A stretch of 56,817 nt of DNA, from contig NZ_JAANNB010000002.1 of assembly GCF_011603975.1 (NCBI RefSeq), forward strand, positions 1 to 56,817. The letters are read 5' to 3'. The stretch comes from Cellulomonas sp. IC4_254 (GTDB lineage Bacteria > Actinomycetota > Actinomycetes > Actinomycetales > Cellulomonadaceae). A program made the translations under genes and the position numbers. A model generated the notes under the pieces. That model did not search any database. It was not told the origin of the DNA and saw nothing but the letters and a program-made list of their open reading frames with translations. The number at the start of each line of letters is the position of its first letter. Position 1 is the stretch's first letter. This document shows positions 32,316-40,339 of the stretch, piece by piece.

Positions 32316-34679
32316 TCAGTCGATCCGGTAGACCGCGGCGTCGTCGAGCTCGAGCTCGAGCGTCGCGTGCTCCCGCAGCTCCGGGCTCTCGACGCCCATC
32401 GTCCGGTCGACCACCAGCCAGCGGACGCCCCACTCGTCGCGCAGGCGGGCGACCGCCGCGTCCGACGGGTCGTCGAACACGGCCTCGTTGGCCTCGTAGC
32501 GGTCCATGTCCCAGAACGGGCTGGTGCGGGTCAGGCCGGGCCGGAACCCCTCGGGGTACGCCCAGCCCTCGACCAGCACCCGGCGCTCGGTGAGGCCGGA
32601 GACCCAGAAGTGCCGCGCGTCGCAGGCGTCCTCGGGGCCGTAGCAGTGCGCGTTCGTCGCGACGACCTCGTCGGTGCCCGAGTGGTCGCGCACGAACAGC
32701 GCGGCCAGCGCCCCGTCGCGCGGGACCGGGTACCCCTCGCCGGGGCCCTGCCCGTCCCGGACCACGGAGACCGCGGCGTGCGCCGTCTCCAGGGTGCGCT
32801 GGTAGAGCGAGGTCCCCGCCAGGAGCAGCGCGACGGTCAGCAGGCCCGCGGTCACCGGGGTGACGGCGGACCCGTCGCGGCGACGCAGGCGCACGACCAG
32901 GGCCACGAGCAGGGCGGCGACGAGCGCGGCGCCGAGCAGCCAGAGCCACGGCCCGGCCATCGCCCGGTAGGGGAACGCGGGCGCGGGCGCGACGGTCGGG
33001 GCCTCCAGGCCGTCCGCCCGGCGCACCGCCCACACGAGCGCGGTCCCGGCGAGCAGGCCCACGGGCACCAGCGCGCGCGTCCACCGGGGCCAGGCGCGGG
33101 TGGCGGCCACGACGCCCCACGCCGTGAGGACGCCCAGCGCCGGCCAGGAGGCGTACAGGAAGTACAGCTGGCTCAGCCCGTTGGCCGTCGTGAGCAGGCA
33201 GGCGCCGATGCCCGAGCCGGCGACGCCCAGCAGCAGCCAGAACGCGACGTCGCGCAGCGTCTCCCGCCGCGCCAGCAGCAGCACGCCCGCGCTCGCGCAC
33301 AGCCACGAGGCCAGGCCGAGCGCGGTGATGAGCAGGGTGTGCCGCGTGCTGGCCGGGTCGGCGACCAGCTGGGCCGCCGCGAACGCGCGCGTGGTGGTCA
33401 GCGGGGTGATCGCGAGGCTGCCCGACTGGCCCCCGAGGACCACGACCAGCAGCAGGCCGAAGCCGGCGACGCAGAGCCCGAGCAGCACCGCGGCGACCCG
33501 CGCCGCGCGCGCCCGCCGGACCAGGGCCGCGACGAGCGCGAGCCCGAGGCCGGCGCCGAGCACCGGCAGGAACGTCGACTTCGACCCGCCCGCGCCCCAC
33601 GCGAGGACGGTGAACACCGCGACCAGCGGCAGGTGGCGGCGGAGCGCGCCCTCGCGGAGCAGGACGACGGCCGCGGTGATCGCGGCGAGGAACAGGGTGA
33701 GGCCGAACGTCTGGGTCGGGCTCCGGTACACGGCGAAGTGCAGGAGGCCGGGGTTCTGGAACGGGAAGGCTGTCCAGCCGTAGACGTTGGCGGCCGAGGA
33801 GGCGGTGACGACGGCGGCCGCCAGCGGGGCGGACCACGCGGAGCCGGTCAGCCGGCGCGCGAGCACGCCGACCAGGACGACCCCCAGCGCGAGCAGCGCG
33901 GTGGGCGCCAGCCGGTACAGCAGCCACGTGAGGTCGAGCCCCGCCACGTGCGACGCCGCCGCGAGGTGCTCGTAGACGAACAGGTGGTAGTGCAGCGGCT
34001 CGTCGTACAGGTACGGGTAGACCAGCGGGTAGTGGGTGTCCACGCCGCCGGCGATCGCCTGGTGGAACGGCAGGTCGACGTACACGGACACGGGGATCGC
34101 CCGGCTCCACGGGCCCCAGCCGTCGACGTAGGTCACCGGGTTGGCGGCGAGGGCGGTCGCCCCGAGCCACACGGTGGCGGCGAGGACCGTCGCGGCCTGC
34201 ACCCACGCGGACCACGCCGCGGTCGAGGGGGCGGCGGGACGGCTCCAGGCGCGCGCCCGCCAGCCGGGCACGGCCACCGACGCGACGACGACGGCCGGCG
34301 CCCACACCCAGGACCAGGTCGACAGGTGCAGGGGCGCCAGCGCGAACGCGAGCAGGACCTGCGCGGCCAGGCCGATCGCGGTGCCGACCGCCAGGTCCTC
34401 GGTGAGCGAGACGCGCCGCCCCCGCACGGCGCGCCAGGCGAGGGCACCCGGCAGCGTGGCCGCGAGCCCGAGGTAGCCGAGGTAGCCGAGCGTGACCGGC
34501 ACCGGGGTGCCGTAGCGGTGCAGGACCGCCGCGACGCCGGCGACGGCGACCGCCGCGGGCAGGCGCGCGAGCGCGAGCGCCGGGAGGCCGCCCGCGCGGG
34601 GCGCCGCCGTGCGCCGGGACCGGCGCGTGGCGCCCGCCCCGGGGGAGGGCGGGACCTCCGTGGCCGGGTCCACGGTCAT
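32316..34679 (-). CDS. GT-C type membrane glycosyltransferase-like protein
   Basis: A 787-residue protein with about 12-14 membrane segments (roughly 30-590) and a C-terminal extracytoplasmic domain (about 610-787). The first large loop has YVDGWGPWSRAIPV and YVDLPFH, with acidic residues placed as in GT-C enzymes that use polyprenyl-phosphate sugars. It is the third gene of a GtrA-GT2-GT-C operon, coupled by a 4-nt overlap to the GT2. That is the layout of serotype-converting Gtr systems, where the third protein attaches the sugar outside the membrane. I do not recognise a more precise family; sugar and acceptor are unknown. Confidence 0.78.
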   Translation of the reverse strand: MTVDPATEVPPSPGAGATRRSRRTAAPRAGGLPALALARLPAAVAVAGVAAVLHRYGTPVPVTLGYLGYLGLAATLPGALAWRAVRGRRVSLTEDLAVGTAIGLAAQVLLAFALAPLHLSTWSWVWAPAVVVASVAVPGWRARAWSRPAAPSTAAWSAWVQAATVLAATVWLGATALAANPVTYVDGWGPWSRAIPVSVYVDLPFHQAIAGGVDTHYPLVYPYLYDEPLHYHLFVYEHLAAASHVAGLDLTWLLYRLAPTALLALGVVLVGVLARRLTGSAWSAPLAAAVVTASSAANVYGWTAFPFQNPGLLHFAVYRSPTQTFGLTLFLAAITAAVVLLREGALRRHLPLVAVFTVLAWGAGGSKSTFLPVLGAGLGLALVAALVRRARAARVAAVLLGLCVAGFGLLLVVVLGGQSGSLAITPLTTTRAFAAAQLVADPASTRHTLLITALGLASWLCASAGVLLLARRETLRDVAFWLLLGVAGSGIGACLLTTANGLSQLYFLYASWPALGVLTAWGVVAATRAWPRWTRALVPVGLLAGTALVWAVRRADGLEAPTVAPAPAFPYRAMAGPWLWLLGAALVAALLVALVVRLRRRDGSAVTPVTAGLLTVALLLAGTSLYQRTLETAHAAVSVVRDGQGPGEGYPVPRDGALAALFVRDHSGTDEVVATNAHCYGPEDACDARHFWVSGLTERRVLVEGWAYPEGFRPGLTRTSPFWDMDRYEANEAVFDDPSDAAVARLRDEWGVRWLVVDRTMGVESPELREHATLELELDDAAVYRID

Positions 34680-35680
34680 GCGTCGCGCCCCTGCAGGTCC
34701 TCGTCGACGGGCGCGGCGCCGGTGTCCCGCCGGACCGCGTAGGTGGGCTTGCCCATGCTCCGGGTGTGCAGCCGGCCGAGGTACTCGCCGATGACGCCGA
34801 GCGAGAGCATCTGCGCGCCGGAGAACAGCGCGACCATCGCGGCGATCGTCGTGAAGCCCGCCACCGTCGTGTCGCCCGCCGCGAACTTCCAGACCACGAC
34901 GGCCCCGAGCACCACGCCGAGCGCGGCGCAGAACCACCCGAGCCACGCCACCATCCGCAGCGGGACGTTGCTGTAGCCGGTGACCATGTTCAGCGCGTGC
35001 CGCACGAGCGACCGCAGCGTGTAGGACGAGGTGCCGACCGTGCGCTCGTCCATGCGGACGACGACCCGGCCGATCGAGGTGGTCGCCCAGGACAGCAGCA
35101 CGTCGAGCGACGAGTACGGGTCGGTCACGTGCCGGAACGTGTCCCGCAGCGAGGTGCGGAAGGCGCGGAACGCGGACACGTCGTCGGCCTTGGGCACCCC
35201 GGCCATCGCGAGGGTGCGCTTCACCAGGCGGGAGGCGAGCGAGCGCAGCGCGCCGTGCTCCTCCTCGACCGCGACGCCGTACACGAGGTCCACGTCGTCG
35301 CCGAGCGCCGCGAGCAGCAGCGGGATCTGGTCGGCGCGGTGCTGCCGGTCGTCGTCCATCGTCACGACCACCGGGAAGCGGGCGCGGCGGATGCCGGCGA
35401 TCAGGGCGTTGTGCTGGCCGTAGTTGCGCCGGAGCTCGACCGCGCGGACCCGGTCGGGCCGGGCCGCCGCGAGGTCCCGCGCGACGCGGGCGGTGCCGTC
35501 GGGGCTCCCGTCCACGACGAGCACGACCTCGAAGTCGTCGACGCCCGAGCCGGGGGCGCCGAGCAGCTCGACGACGTCGGCCACCACGTGGGGGACCGTG
35601 TCCTGCGAGCGGTAGCACGGGATGACGACGCTGACCTGCACCGGACCAGGATGCCGCACCGACGCGTCCGCCCCGGTCAC
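34676..35680 (-). CDS. GtrB/ArnC-like polyprenyl-phosphate glycosyltransferase
   Basis: Predicted to load a sugar onto polyprenyl phosphate at the inner membrane face. The GT2 domain has VSVVIPCYRSQDTV, VLVVDGSPDGT, RRNYGQHNALIAGI, VVTMDDDRQHRADQIP and the GTSSYTLRSLVRHALNM motif of the ArnC/GtrB class. Two C-terminal hydrophobic segments and a cytosolic tail complete it. The start is uncertain. GTG at 35680 overlaps the GtrA stop (GTGA) and gives 334 residues; GTG at 35641 begins right at the conserved strand and gives 321. The GtrA-like flippase upstream and the GT-C gene downstream are both coupled or nearly so. Confidence 0.88.
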   Translation of the reverse strand: MTGADASVRHPGPVQVSVVIPCYRSQDTVPHVVADVVELLGAPGSGVDDFEVVLVVDGSPDGTARVARDLAAARPDRVRAVELRRNYGQHNALIAGIRRARFPVVVTMDDDRQHRADQIPLLLAALGDDVDLVYGVAVEEEHGALRSLASRLVKRTLAMAGVPKADDVSAFRAFRTSLRDTFRHVTDPYSSLDVLLSWATTSIGRVVVRMDERTVGTSSYTLRSLVRHALNMVTGYSNVPLRMVAWLGWFCAALGVVLGAVVVWKFAAGDTTVAGFTTIAAMVALFSGAQMLSLGVIGEYLGRLHTRSMGKPTYAVRRDTGAAPVDEDLQGRDA

Positions 35681-36087
35681 CGGCGGCCGCCGAAGCTCAG
35701 GTACCGGTGGCCCAGGTACGACAGCACGGCGACCACGACGACGGCGATCACCTGCGCGGGCAGCGGGGGGATGCCGGCGAGCTCGACGAGCGCGGGGGTC
35801 GCGACGACGCCCGCGACGAAGCCGCCGCCCCACACGCCCACGAACCGCGGCAGGTCGCGGCGCCACGGGTTCGTGGACCGGAAGATCAGCCGGCGGTAGG
35901 CGGGGAACGCCACGGAGATGGTGACGGCCTGCGCGAGCAGGATCGCGTACATGTACGGCAGCCCGGTGGCGAGCAGCCCGGCGAGCAGCGCGAGGTACCC
36001 GAGCGTCGTCGTGCCGGCCACCAGCAGGTAGCGGATCTGCTCGTGGCCGAGGGCGCTGCGGACGAGCCCCCCGAGCGTCGCGGTCAC
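35677..36087 (-). CDS. GtrA family small membrane protein
   Basis: A 136-residue protein with four hydrophobic segments. EQIRYLLVAGTTTLGYLALL at the N-terminus and the C-terminal VLSYLGHRYLSF motif are hallmarks of GtrA-like proteins, which are thought to flip polyprenyl-phosphate-linked sugars. It is the first gene of the operon with the GtrB-like GT2 and the GT-C protein. The GTG start at 36087 is the only reasonable one in frame near the conserved part; it has no clear ribosome site. Confidence 0.88.
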   Translation of the reverse strand: MTATLGGLVRSALGHEQIRYLLVAGTTTLGYLALLAGLLATGLPYMYAILLAQAVTISVAFPAYRRLIFRSTNPWRRDLPRFVGVWGGGFVAGVVATPALVELAGIPPLPAQVIAVVVVAVLSYLGHRYLSFGGRR

Positions 36088-36137
36088 GCGAGCGGGCGCG
36101 CGACGACGCGCGCGGACGAGCTGAGGGGCATGCGCCG

Positions 36138-36143
36138 AGTGTA
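36138..36143 (-). promoter_or_regulatory. Candidate -10 box of the GtrA operon
   Basis: TACACT on the minus strand gives a leader of about 44 nt to the GTG at 36087. Confidence 0.35.
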
Positions 36144-36167
36144 CGGGAGCACCCGCCCCCGGGGGCC

Positions 36168-36173
36168 TATCCT
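36168..36173 (+). promoter_or_regulatory. Leaderless -10 box of the RffA-like gene
   Basis: TATCCT ends 8 nt before the ATG at 36182. No Shine-Dalgarno sequence is present. Confidence 0.5.
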
Positions 36174-36181
36174 CGTCAACC

Positions 36182-37330
36182 ATGACCGACGCCTGGATCC
36201 CGTTCTCCAAGCCGTTCCGCGCCCCCGGCGAGCTGGAGTACCTGGACGCGGTGCTCGAGAGCGGCCACACCCACGGCGACGGCCCGTTCACGTCGCGGGC
36301 CGCCCGCGGGATCGAGGCGATCACCGGGTCGCCGCACGCCCTGCTCACCGGCTCGGGCACGCACGCCCTGGAGCTGGCGAGCTGGCTGCTCGACCTCGGG
36401 CCCGGGGACGAGGTGGTCGTGCCGAGCTTCACGTTCTCCACGACGGCCGCGTCGATCATCATGACCGGTGCCACCCCCGTGTTCGTCGACATCGACCCCC
36501 GCACGGGGAGCCTCGACGTCGACGCGTTCGCGGCGGCGGTCACCGAGCGCACCCGGGCCGTCTCGGTCGTGCACTACGGCGGCGTCGCGCCGGACATGGA
36601 CCGGGTGCTCGCGATCGCGCAGGCCGCCGGGATCGCCGTGGTGGAGGACAACGCCCACGGCCTGGGGGCGCGCTGGGCCGGCCGGGAGTGCGGGACGTTC
36701 GGCGTCCTCGCGGCGCAGAGCTTCCACGCCACGAAGAACATCCAGTGCGGCGAGGGCGGCGCGCTGCTGATCAACGACCTCGCGCTGCGCCCGCGCGCCG
36801 AGGTGCTGCGCGAGAAGGGCACCGACCGGTCCCGGTTTTTGCGCGGCGAGGTCGACAAGTACTCCTGGATCGACCGCGGCTCCAGCTACCTGCCGAGCGA
36901 GCTGACGGCGGCGGTGCTCACGGCGCAGCTCGAGGCGTTCGACGACGTCCAGAAGCGCCGGCACGCCATCTGGGACGCCTACGCGGACGGGCTCGCGGAC
37001 TGGGCGGAGGCCTCCGGGGTCACGCTCATGTCGCCGCCGGCGGAGGCCGAGCACCCGGCGCACGTGTTCTGGCTGCTGGCGCCGAGCACGGGCTCGCGCG
37101 ACGCGATGCTGGACCACCTGCGCGCGGCCGGCGTCGGCGCCACGTTCCACTACATCCCGCTGCACTCCTCCGTCGCCGGCCGGCGGTTCGGCCGCACGCC
37201 CGCGCCGTGCCCGCAGACCGACGACTTCGCCGGACGCCTGGTGCGGCTGCCGCTGTGGGCCGGGATGCCGGAGTCGTCGGTCGAGCGGGTCCGCGACGCC
37301 GTCGTGGCGTTCCGCCCCGAGGCGGCCTGA
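36182..37330 (+). CDS. dTDP-4-amino-4,6-dideoxygalactose transaminase (RffA/WecE-like)
   Basis: Predicted PLP aminotransferase acting on dTDP-4-keto-6-deoxyglucose, the RmlB product. The 382-residue protein has IPFSKPFRAPGELEYL, GSGTHALELASWLL, VPSFTFSTTA and EDNAHGLGA. SFHATKNIQCGEGG follows with PLP lysine Lys185, and then REKGTDRSRFLRGEVDKYSW and GSSYLPSE. The REKGT and GEVDKY stretches are closely shared with RffA/WecE of enterobacterial common antigen synthesis. The gene downstream looks like the matching N-acetyltransferase, so dTDP-Fuc4NAc is the expected product. Divergent from the Gtr-like operon. Confidence 0.9.
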   Translation: MTDAWIPFSKPFRAPGELEYLDAVLESGHTHGDGPFTSRAARGIEAITGSPHALLTGSGTHALELASWLLDLGPGDEVVVPSFTFSTTAASIIMTGATPVFVDIDPRTGSLDVDAFAAAVTERTRAVSVVHYGGVAPDMDRVLAIAQAAGIAVVEDNAHGLGARWAGRECGTFGVLAAQSFHATKNIQCGEGGALLINDLALRPRAEVLREKGTDRSRFLRGEVDKYSWIDRGSSYLPSELTAAVLTAQLEAFDDVQKRRHAIWDAYADGLADWAEASGVTLMSPPAEAEHPAHVFWLLAPSTGSRDAMLDHLRAAGVGATFHYIPLHSSVAGRRFGRTPAPCPQTDDFAGRLVRLPLWAGMPESSVERVRDAVVAFRPEAA

Positions 37331-37333
37331 CCC

Positions 37334-38122
37334 GTGGCCTGGGACACCCTCGCCGCACCCGGTGTGGTCTGCGCGCCGTCCCCGGCGGACACCGCGCGGT
37401 TCGGCGTCGAGGTGCACCGGCTGACCGTCGGGCCGGGCGCTCTGCGGGGGAGCGAGCTGGTCGACCTGGTCGAGTCCTCGACCGCGGACGTGCTCGTCAC
37501 CCGGTACGACGTCGCGCGGCAGGAGGTCCCGGCGCTGCTGGCGTCGACCTCGCGCGCGGTGCTGCCCGCCGGTGCCCTCACCTACTGGGAGAAGCCCGTG
37601 GCCGGCGACGCCGCCCCCGCGCGGACGGTGGTCGTCCCCTCGGGCGACCTCGACCCCGCGGCCGCCGAGGCGGCGGTGCGGTCGGTCGTGCGGGACTCGT
37701 TCACCGCGTACGGCAACCACTACACCGCGGACCCGCTGCTCGACCGGGACGCGGCCCTCGCGGGGTACGAGGAGTGGGCCGCTGGCTCGGTGCGCCGCGG
37801 CCCCGACGACGTGCTCGTGCAGCTGCTGGACGGCGAGCCGGTCGGGGTCGCCACCCTGGAGCGCGCCGACGACCACGTCGAGGTGCTGCTCGCGGGGCTC
37901 GTGCCGTCCGCGCAGGGCCGGGGGCTGTACGGCGACCTGCTCGCCGCGGTCGAGGCCCGGGCCGCCGCGGTCGGGGCCGGGCGCCTGGTGATCTCCACGC
38001 AGGTGCAGAACGTCCGCGTGCAGCGCGCGTGGGCCCGCCGCGGCCTGCGCCCGTTCGCGGCGGTCGAGACGGTGCACCTCGTGCGCCGGGAGGCGCTGGC
38101 CGCGGCGGTCGCGCGCGGCTGA
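37334..38122 (+). CDS. GNAT N-acetyltransferase, RffC/WecD-like
   Basis: The 262-residue protein is slightly longer than WecD (about 224). It has the same two-part form: a divergent N-terminal half and a C-terminal GNAT fold. The central SFTAYGNHYTADPLLDRDAA resembles the WecD motif before the GNAT core. LVPSAQGRGLYGDLLAAVEA is the acetyl-CoA loop and VQNVRVQRAWARRGLRPF the closing helix. It starts with GTG 3 nt after the RffA-like gene, so acetylation of dTDP-4-amino-4,6-dideoxygalactose is the natural role. Catalysis was not tested, and the N-terminal 110 residues show no clear motif. Confidence 0.8.
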   Translation: MAWDTLAAPGVVCAPSPADTARFGVEVHRLTVGPGALRGSELVDLVESSTADVLVTRYDVARQEVPALLASTSRAVLPAGALTYWEKPVAGDAAPARTVVVPSGDLDPAAAEAAVRSVVRDSFTAYGNHYTADPLLDRDAALAGYEEWAAGSVRRGPDDVLVQLLDGEPVGVATLERADDHVEVLLAGLVPSAQGRGLYGDLLAAVEARAAAVGAGRLVISTQVQNVRVQRAWARRGLRPFAAVETVHLVRREALAAAVARG

Positions 38123-38134
38123 CCGCCCCGCGTC

Positions 38135-39163
38135 CTAGGCCGGGACCGGCACCGCGAGCGGCTCGCCGGGCGTCGCCGGGGCGGACCCGAGCGGGCGCGG
38201 CAGGTACTCCGTCGCGGCGGCGAACCACTGCCCGAACGACAGCGACGGCGCGTCCCCGGCGGGGGCGCCGGCCGCGGGCCCGGTCGCCCGCCGGCCGAGC
38301 TGGGTGGCCGCGCGGTGCGCGGGCGCCCGCAGCCAGTGGTCCAGCCAGGGACCCGCGTGCCGGCGCTCCCAGCCGAGCACCCGGCGCAGCTCCGCCGGGG
38401 GCAGCAGGTCGTCGGCGCCGGTCTCCGCGCGCGCTGCCGCGGTCCGCTCGGCCAGGGCCGTGCCGGCGTCGTAGAACTCGGGCCAGCGCTCCGCGAGCGT
38501 CCCGGCGTCGTCGGCGCGCTCGCCGGCCAGCCGCATCGCGTCGCCGGACACCGTCGCGTCGATGCCGACGGCGGCGGCGTACACGACGGGCGTGGAGAGC
38601 CGGTTGGACACCACGCGCGCCGCGCCGGTGAGCAGCGTGTGCAGCCGGCCGAGGAACGCGGGGTCCGTGCGGGTGCCGAGCGTCACCAGCCGGTGGCCCG
38701 CGTCCGCGTAGGCCCGCACCACCGCGGGGTCGCGCGCCTCGACGTGGTAGAGGCACACGGTCGCCGGCCCCTCGGTGTCCGCCCACGCCCGCGCCACCGC
38801 GGCGTGGTCGCCGAGCAGCGGCTGGGTGGCGATGCCGTGCACGGGCAGGATCACCGTGCCGGTCCCGGCCGGCCGGGGCCCGGCGACGGCGCACAGGTAG
38901 TGCCACGGCGCGCCGAGCGCGACGCTGCGCCGGTCGGCGACCGCGGGGTCCCAGGCCCGCGACCGGTGCGACCACACGTACAGCGCGCGGTCCCGCGGCC
39001 CCGACGGGGTGCCGATCGCGGGGAAGTCGCGGAAGTGCGTGCCCAGCGGCGACGCCGCCGTCCAGCCGTGCTGCAGCAGGCCGGGCAGGTGCCGGGGGCG
39101 GTCGAGCCCGGCGTACCGGGCGAGGGCGCTGCTGTGGCCGTAGTAGTGATTCTGGGACTCCAC
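38135..39163 (-). CDS. Unassigned protein, possibly a GT-B-type transferase
   Basis: I do not recognise a named family with confidence. The 342-residue soluble protein starts ESQNHYYGHSSALARYAG. It has YVWSHRSRAWDP, VILPVHGIATQPLL, TVCLYHVEARDPAVV and LVTLGTRTDPAFLGRLHTLL. VVSNRLSTPVVYAAAVG then recalls the C-domain Ser-Thr-Ala pattern of KpsC/KpsS- and sialyltransferase-like GT-B enzymes. It ends in a Pro/Ala-rich tail. It is a single leaderless gene (TAGGCT 7 nt before the GTG), convergent with the RffC-like gene at a 12-bp gap. A nonulosonic acid (pseudaminyl) transferase is one possibility, since no other obvious one is present. This is an inference. Confidence 0.7.
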   Translation of the reverse strand: MESQNHYYGHSSALARYAGLDRPRHLPGLLQHGWTAASPLGTHFRDFPAIGTPSGPRDRALYVWSHRSRAWDPAVADRRSVALGAPWHYLCAVAGPRPAGTGTVILPVHGIATQPLLGDHAAVARAWADTEGPATVCLYHVEARDPAVVRAYADAGHRLVTLGTRTDPAFLGRLHTLLTGAARVVSNRLSTPVVYAAAVGIDATVSGDAMRLAGERADDAGTLAERWPEFYDAGTALAERTAAARAETGADDLLPPAELRRVLGWERRHAGPWLDHWLRAPAHRAATQLGRRATGPAAGAPAGDAPSLSFGQWFAAATEYLPRPLGSAPATPGEPLAVPVPA

Positions 39164-39170
39164 GGCCCCG

Positions 39171-39176
39171 AGCCTA
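39171..39176 (-). promoter_or_regulatory. Leaderless -10 box of the unassigned gene
   Basis: TAGGCT on the minus strand, 7 nt before the GTG at 39163. Confidence 0.55.
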
Positions 39177-39227
39177 CGAGGCGCGCGGGGAGCGGGTGGC
39201 ACGCGTGGGGGTGGTCCGGGTCACGGG

Positions 39228-39233
39228 TACCCT
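39228..39233 (+). promoter_or_regulatory. -10 box of the GT2-DUF2304-DUF2142 operon
   Basis: TACCCT, giving a leader of about 30 nt that carries GAGGGAAGAG about 8 nt before the GTG at 39270. Confidence 0.45.
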
Positions 39234-39269
39234 GGGGCATCCGCTTCGTCCGAGGGAAGAGTTCGTACC

Positions 39270-39950
39270 GTGGCCCACCAGGCCCTGCACGACGACACGT
39301 GCGTGGTCGTCCCCCTGTACAACGAGGCCACCGTCGTCGGCGACGTGGTCCGTGACCTGCGCACGTCGTTCCCGGTCGTCGTCGCCGTCGACGACGGCAG
39401 CACCGACGGCTCCGCCGCGGTCGCCCGGGCGGCCGGGGCCGTCGTCGTCGAGCACCCGATCAACCTGGGGCAGGGCGCGGCGCTGCAGACCGGCATCGAG
39501 ACGGCCCTGCGGCTGGGCGCCGAGTACGTGGTCACGTTCGACTCCGACGGCCAGCACCAGCGCGTCGACGCCGAGGCCATGGTGGCGCGGCTGCGGTCCG
39601 GGGAGGCCGACGTCGTGTTCGGCTCCCGGTTCCTCGACGCCCGCACCCGCCCGGGGCTCGTGAAGCGCGCCGTGCTGCGGGCCGCGATCGTCTACTCGAA
39701 CGCCACGACGGGCGTGCACCTGACCGACACGCACAACGGCCTGCGGGCGCTGAACCGCCGCGCCGCGTCGACGCTGCGGATCCGGCAGAACCGGATGGCG
39801 CACGCCTCGGAGATCATCGAGCAGGTGGGCCGAGCGCGGCTGCGCTGGGTGGAGCACCCGGTGCACATCCTGTACACCGACTACTCGCGCTCCAAGGGCC
39901 AGTCGGTGTTCAACGCCGTCAACATCCTGACCGAGATGATCTACAGGTAA
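39270..39950 (+). CDS. GT2 glycosyltransferase, polyprenyl-phosphate sugar synthase type
   Basis: Compact 226-residue GT-A enzyme with CVVVPLYNEATVVGDVV, VAVDDGSTDGS, HPINLGQGAALQTGIETAL, VVTFDSDGQHQRVD and a conserved LTDTHNGLRALNR. These fit polyprenyl-phosphate mannose/glucose synthases. It lacks membrane helices. The DUF2304 gene follows after 5 nt, repeating the pair found at 18184-19364. Two DUF2142 genes then follow in the same direction. The likely role is to make a polyprenyl-phosphate-linked sugar used by the DUF2142 proteins outside the membrane; this is inferred from order. Confidence 0.87.
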   Translation: MAHQALHDDTCVVVPLYNEATVVGDVVRDLRTSFPVVVAVDDGSTDGSAAVARAAGAVVVEHPINLGQGAALQTGIETALRLGAEYVVTFDSDGQHQRVDAEAMVARLRSGEADVVFGSRFLDARTRPGLVKRAVLRAAIVYSNATTGVHLTDTHNGLRALNRRAASTLRIRQNRMAHASEIIEQVGRARLRWVEHPVHILYTDYSRSKGQSVFNAVNILTEMIYR

Positions 39951-39955
39951 CCCGC

Positions 39956-40339
39956 GTGCTCATCAAGCTCCTGCTCCTGGTCGCGATCGCGGCCGTGTTC
40001 GTCCTCGGCCTGCGCGCGCCCTCGGGCGCCCGGCACCTGGCGCTGCGCCGGGTGACCGTGGTCGTGGCGGCCCTGGTCGCGACGCTGTCCGTGGTGTTCC
40101 CGGACGCGTGGAACGCGATCGCCGAGTTCGTGGGGGTGGGCCGGGGGACCGACCTGCTGCTCTACGGGCTGATCGTGGCGTTCCTGCTGTACATGGTGAC
40201 GACCTACCGCCGGTTCCGGGACATGGAGCAGCAGATCACGCTGCTCGCCCGGCGGATCGCCGTCGACGAGGCCGTGCCGCGCCCGGCGGTGCCGCCGGTC
40301 CCGGCGGAGGAGGACGTGACCGGTGACGACCAGCGCTGA
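39956..40339 (+). CDS. DUF2304 family small membrane protein
   Basis: A 127-residue protein with three hydrophobic segments (about 3-19, 31-52, 66-82). A coiled-coil-like helix follows (FRDMEQQITLLARRIAV) and a Pro-rich tail. It starts with GTG 5 nt after the GT2 and overlaps the DUF2142 gene by 17 nt. Second DUF2304 copy of the window, again behind a GT2. In size and position it resembles GtrA in Gtr operons, although the sequence is different. Function unknown. Confidence 0.84.
   Translation: MLIKLLLLVAIAAVFVLGLRAPSGARHLALRRVTVVVAALVATLSVVFPDAWNAIAEFVGVGRGTDLLLYGLIVAFLLYMVTTYRRFRDMEQQITLLARRIAVDEAVPRPAVPPVPAEEDVTGDDQR

Noticed and set aside
30682-32331. Plus-strand open frame overlapping the end of pseC and the second flippase
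   Set aside because: Its translation is Arg/Gly/Ala-rich with no hydrophobic segments, whereas the other frame gives a typical polytopic flippase.
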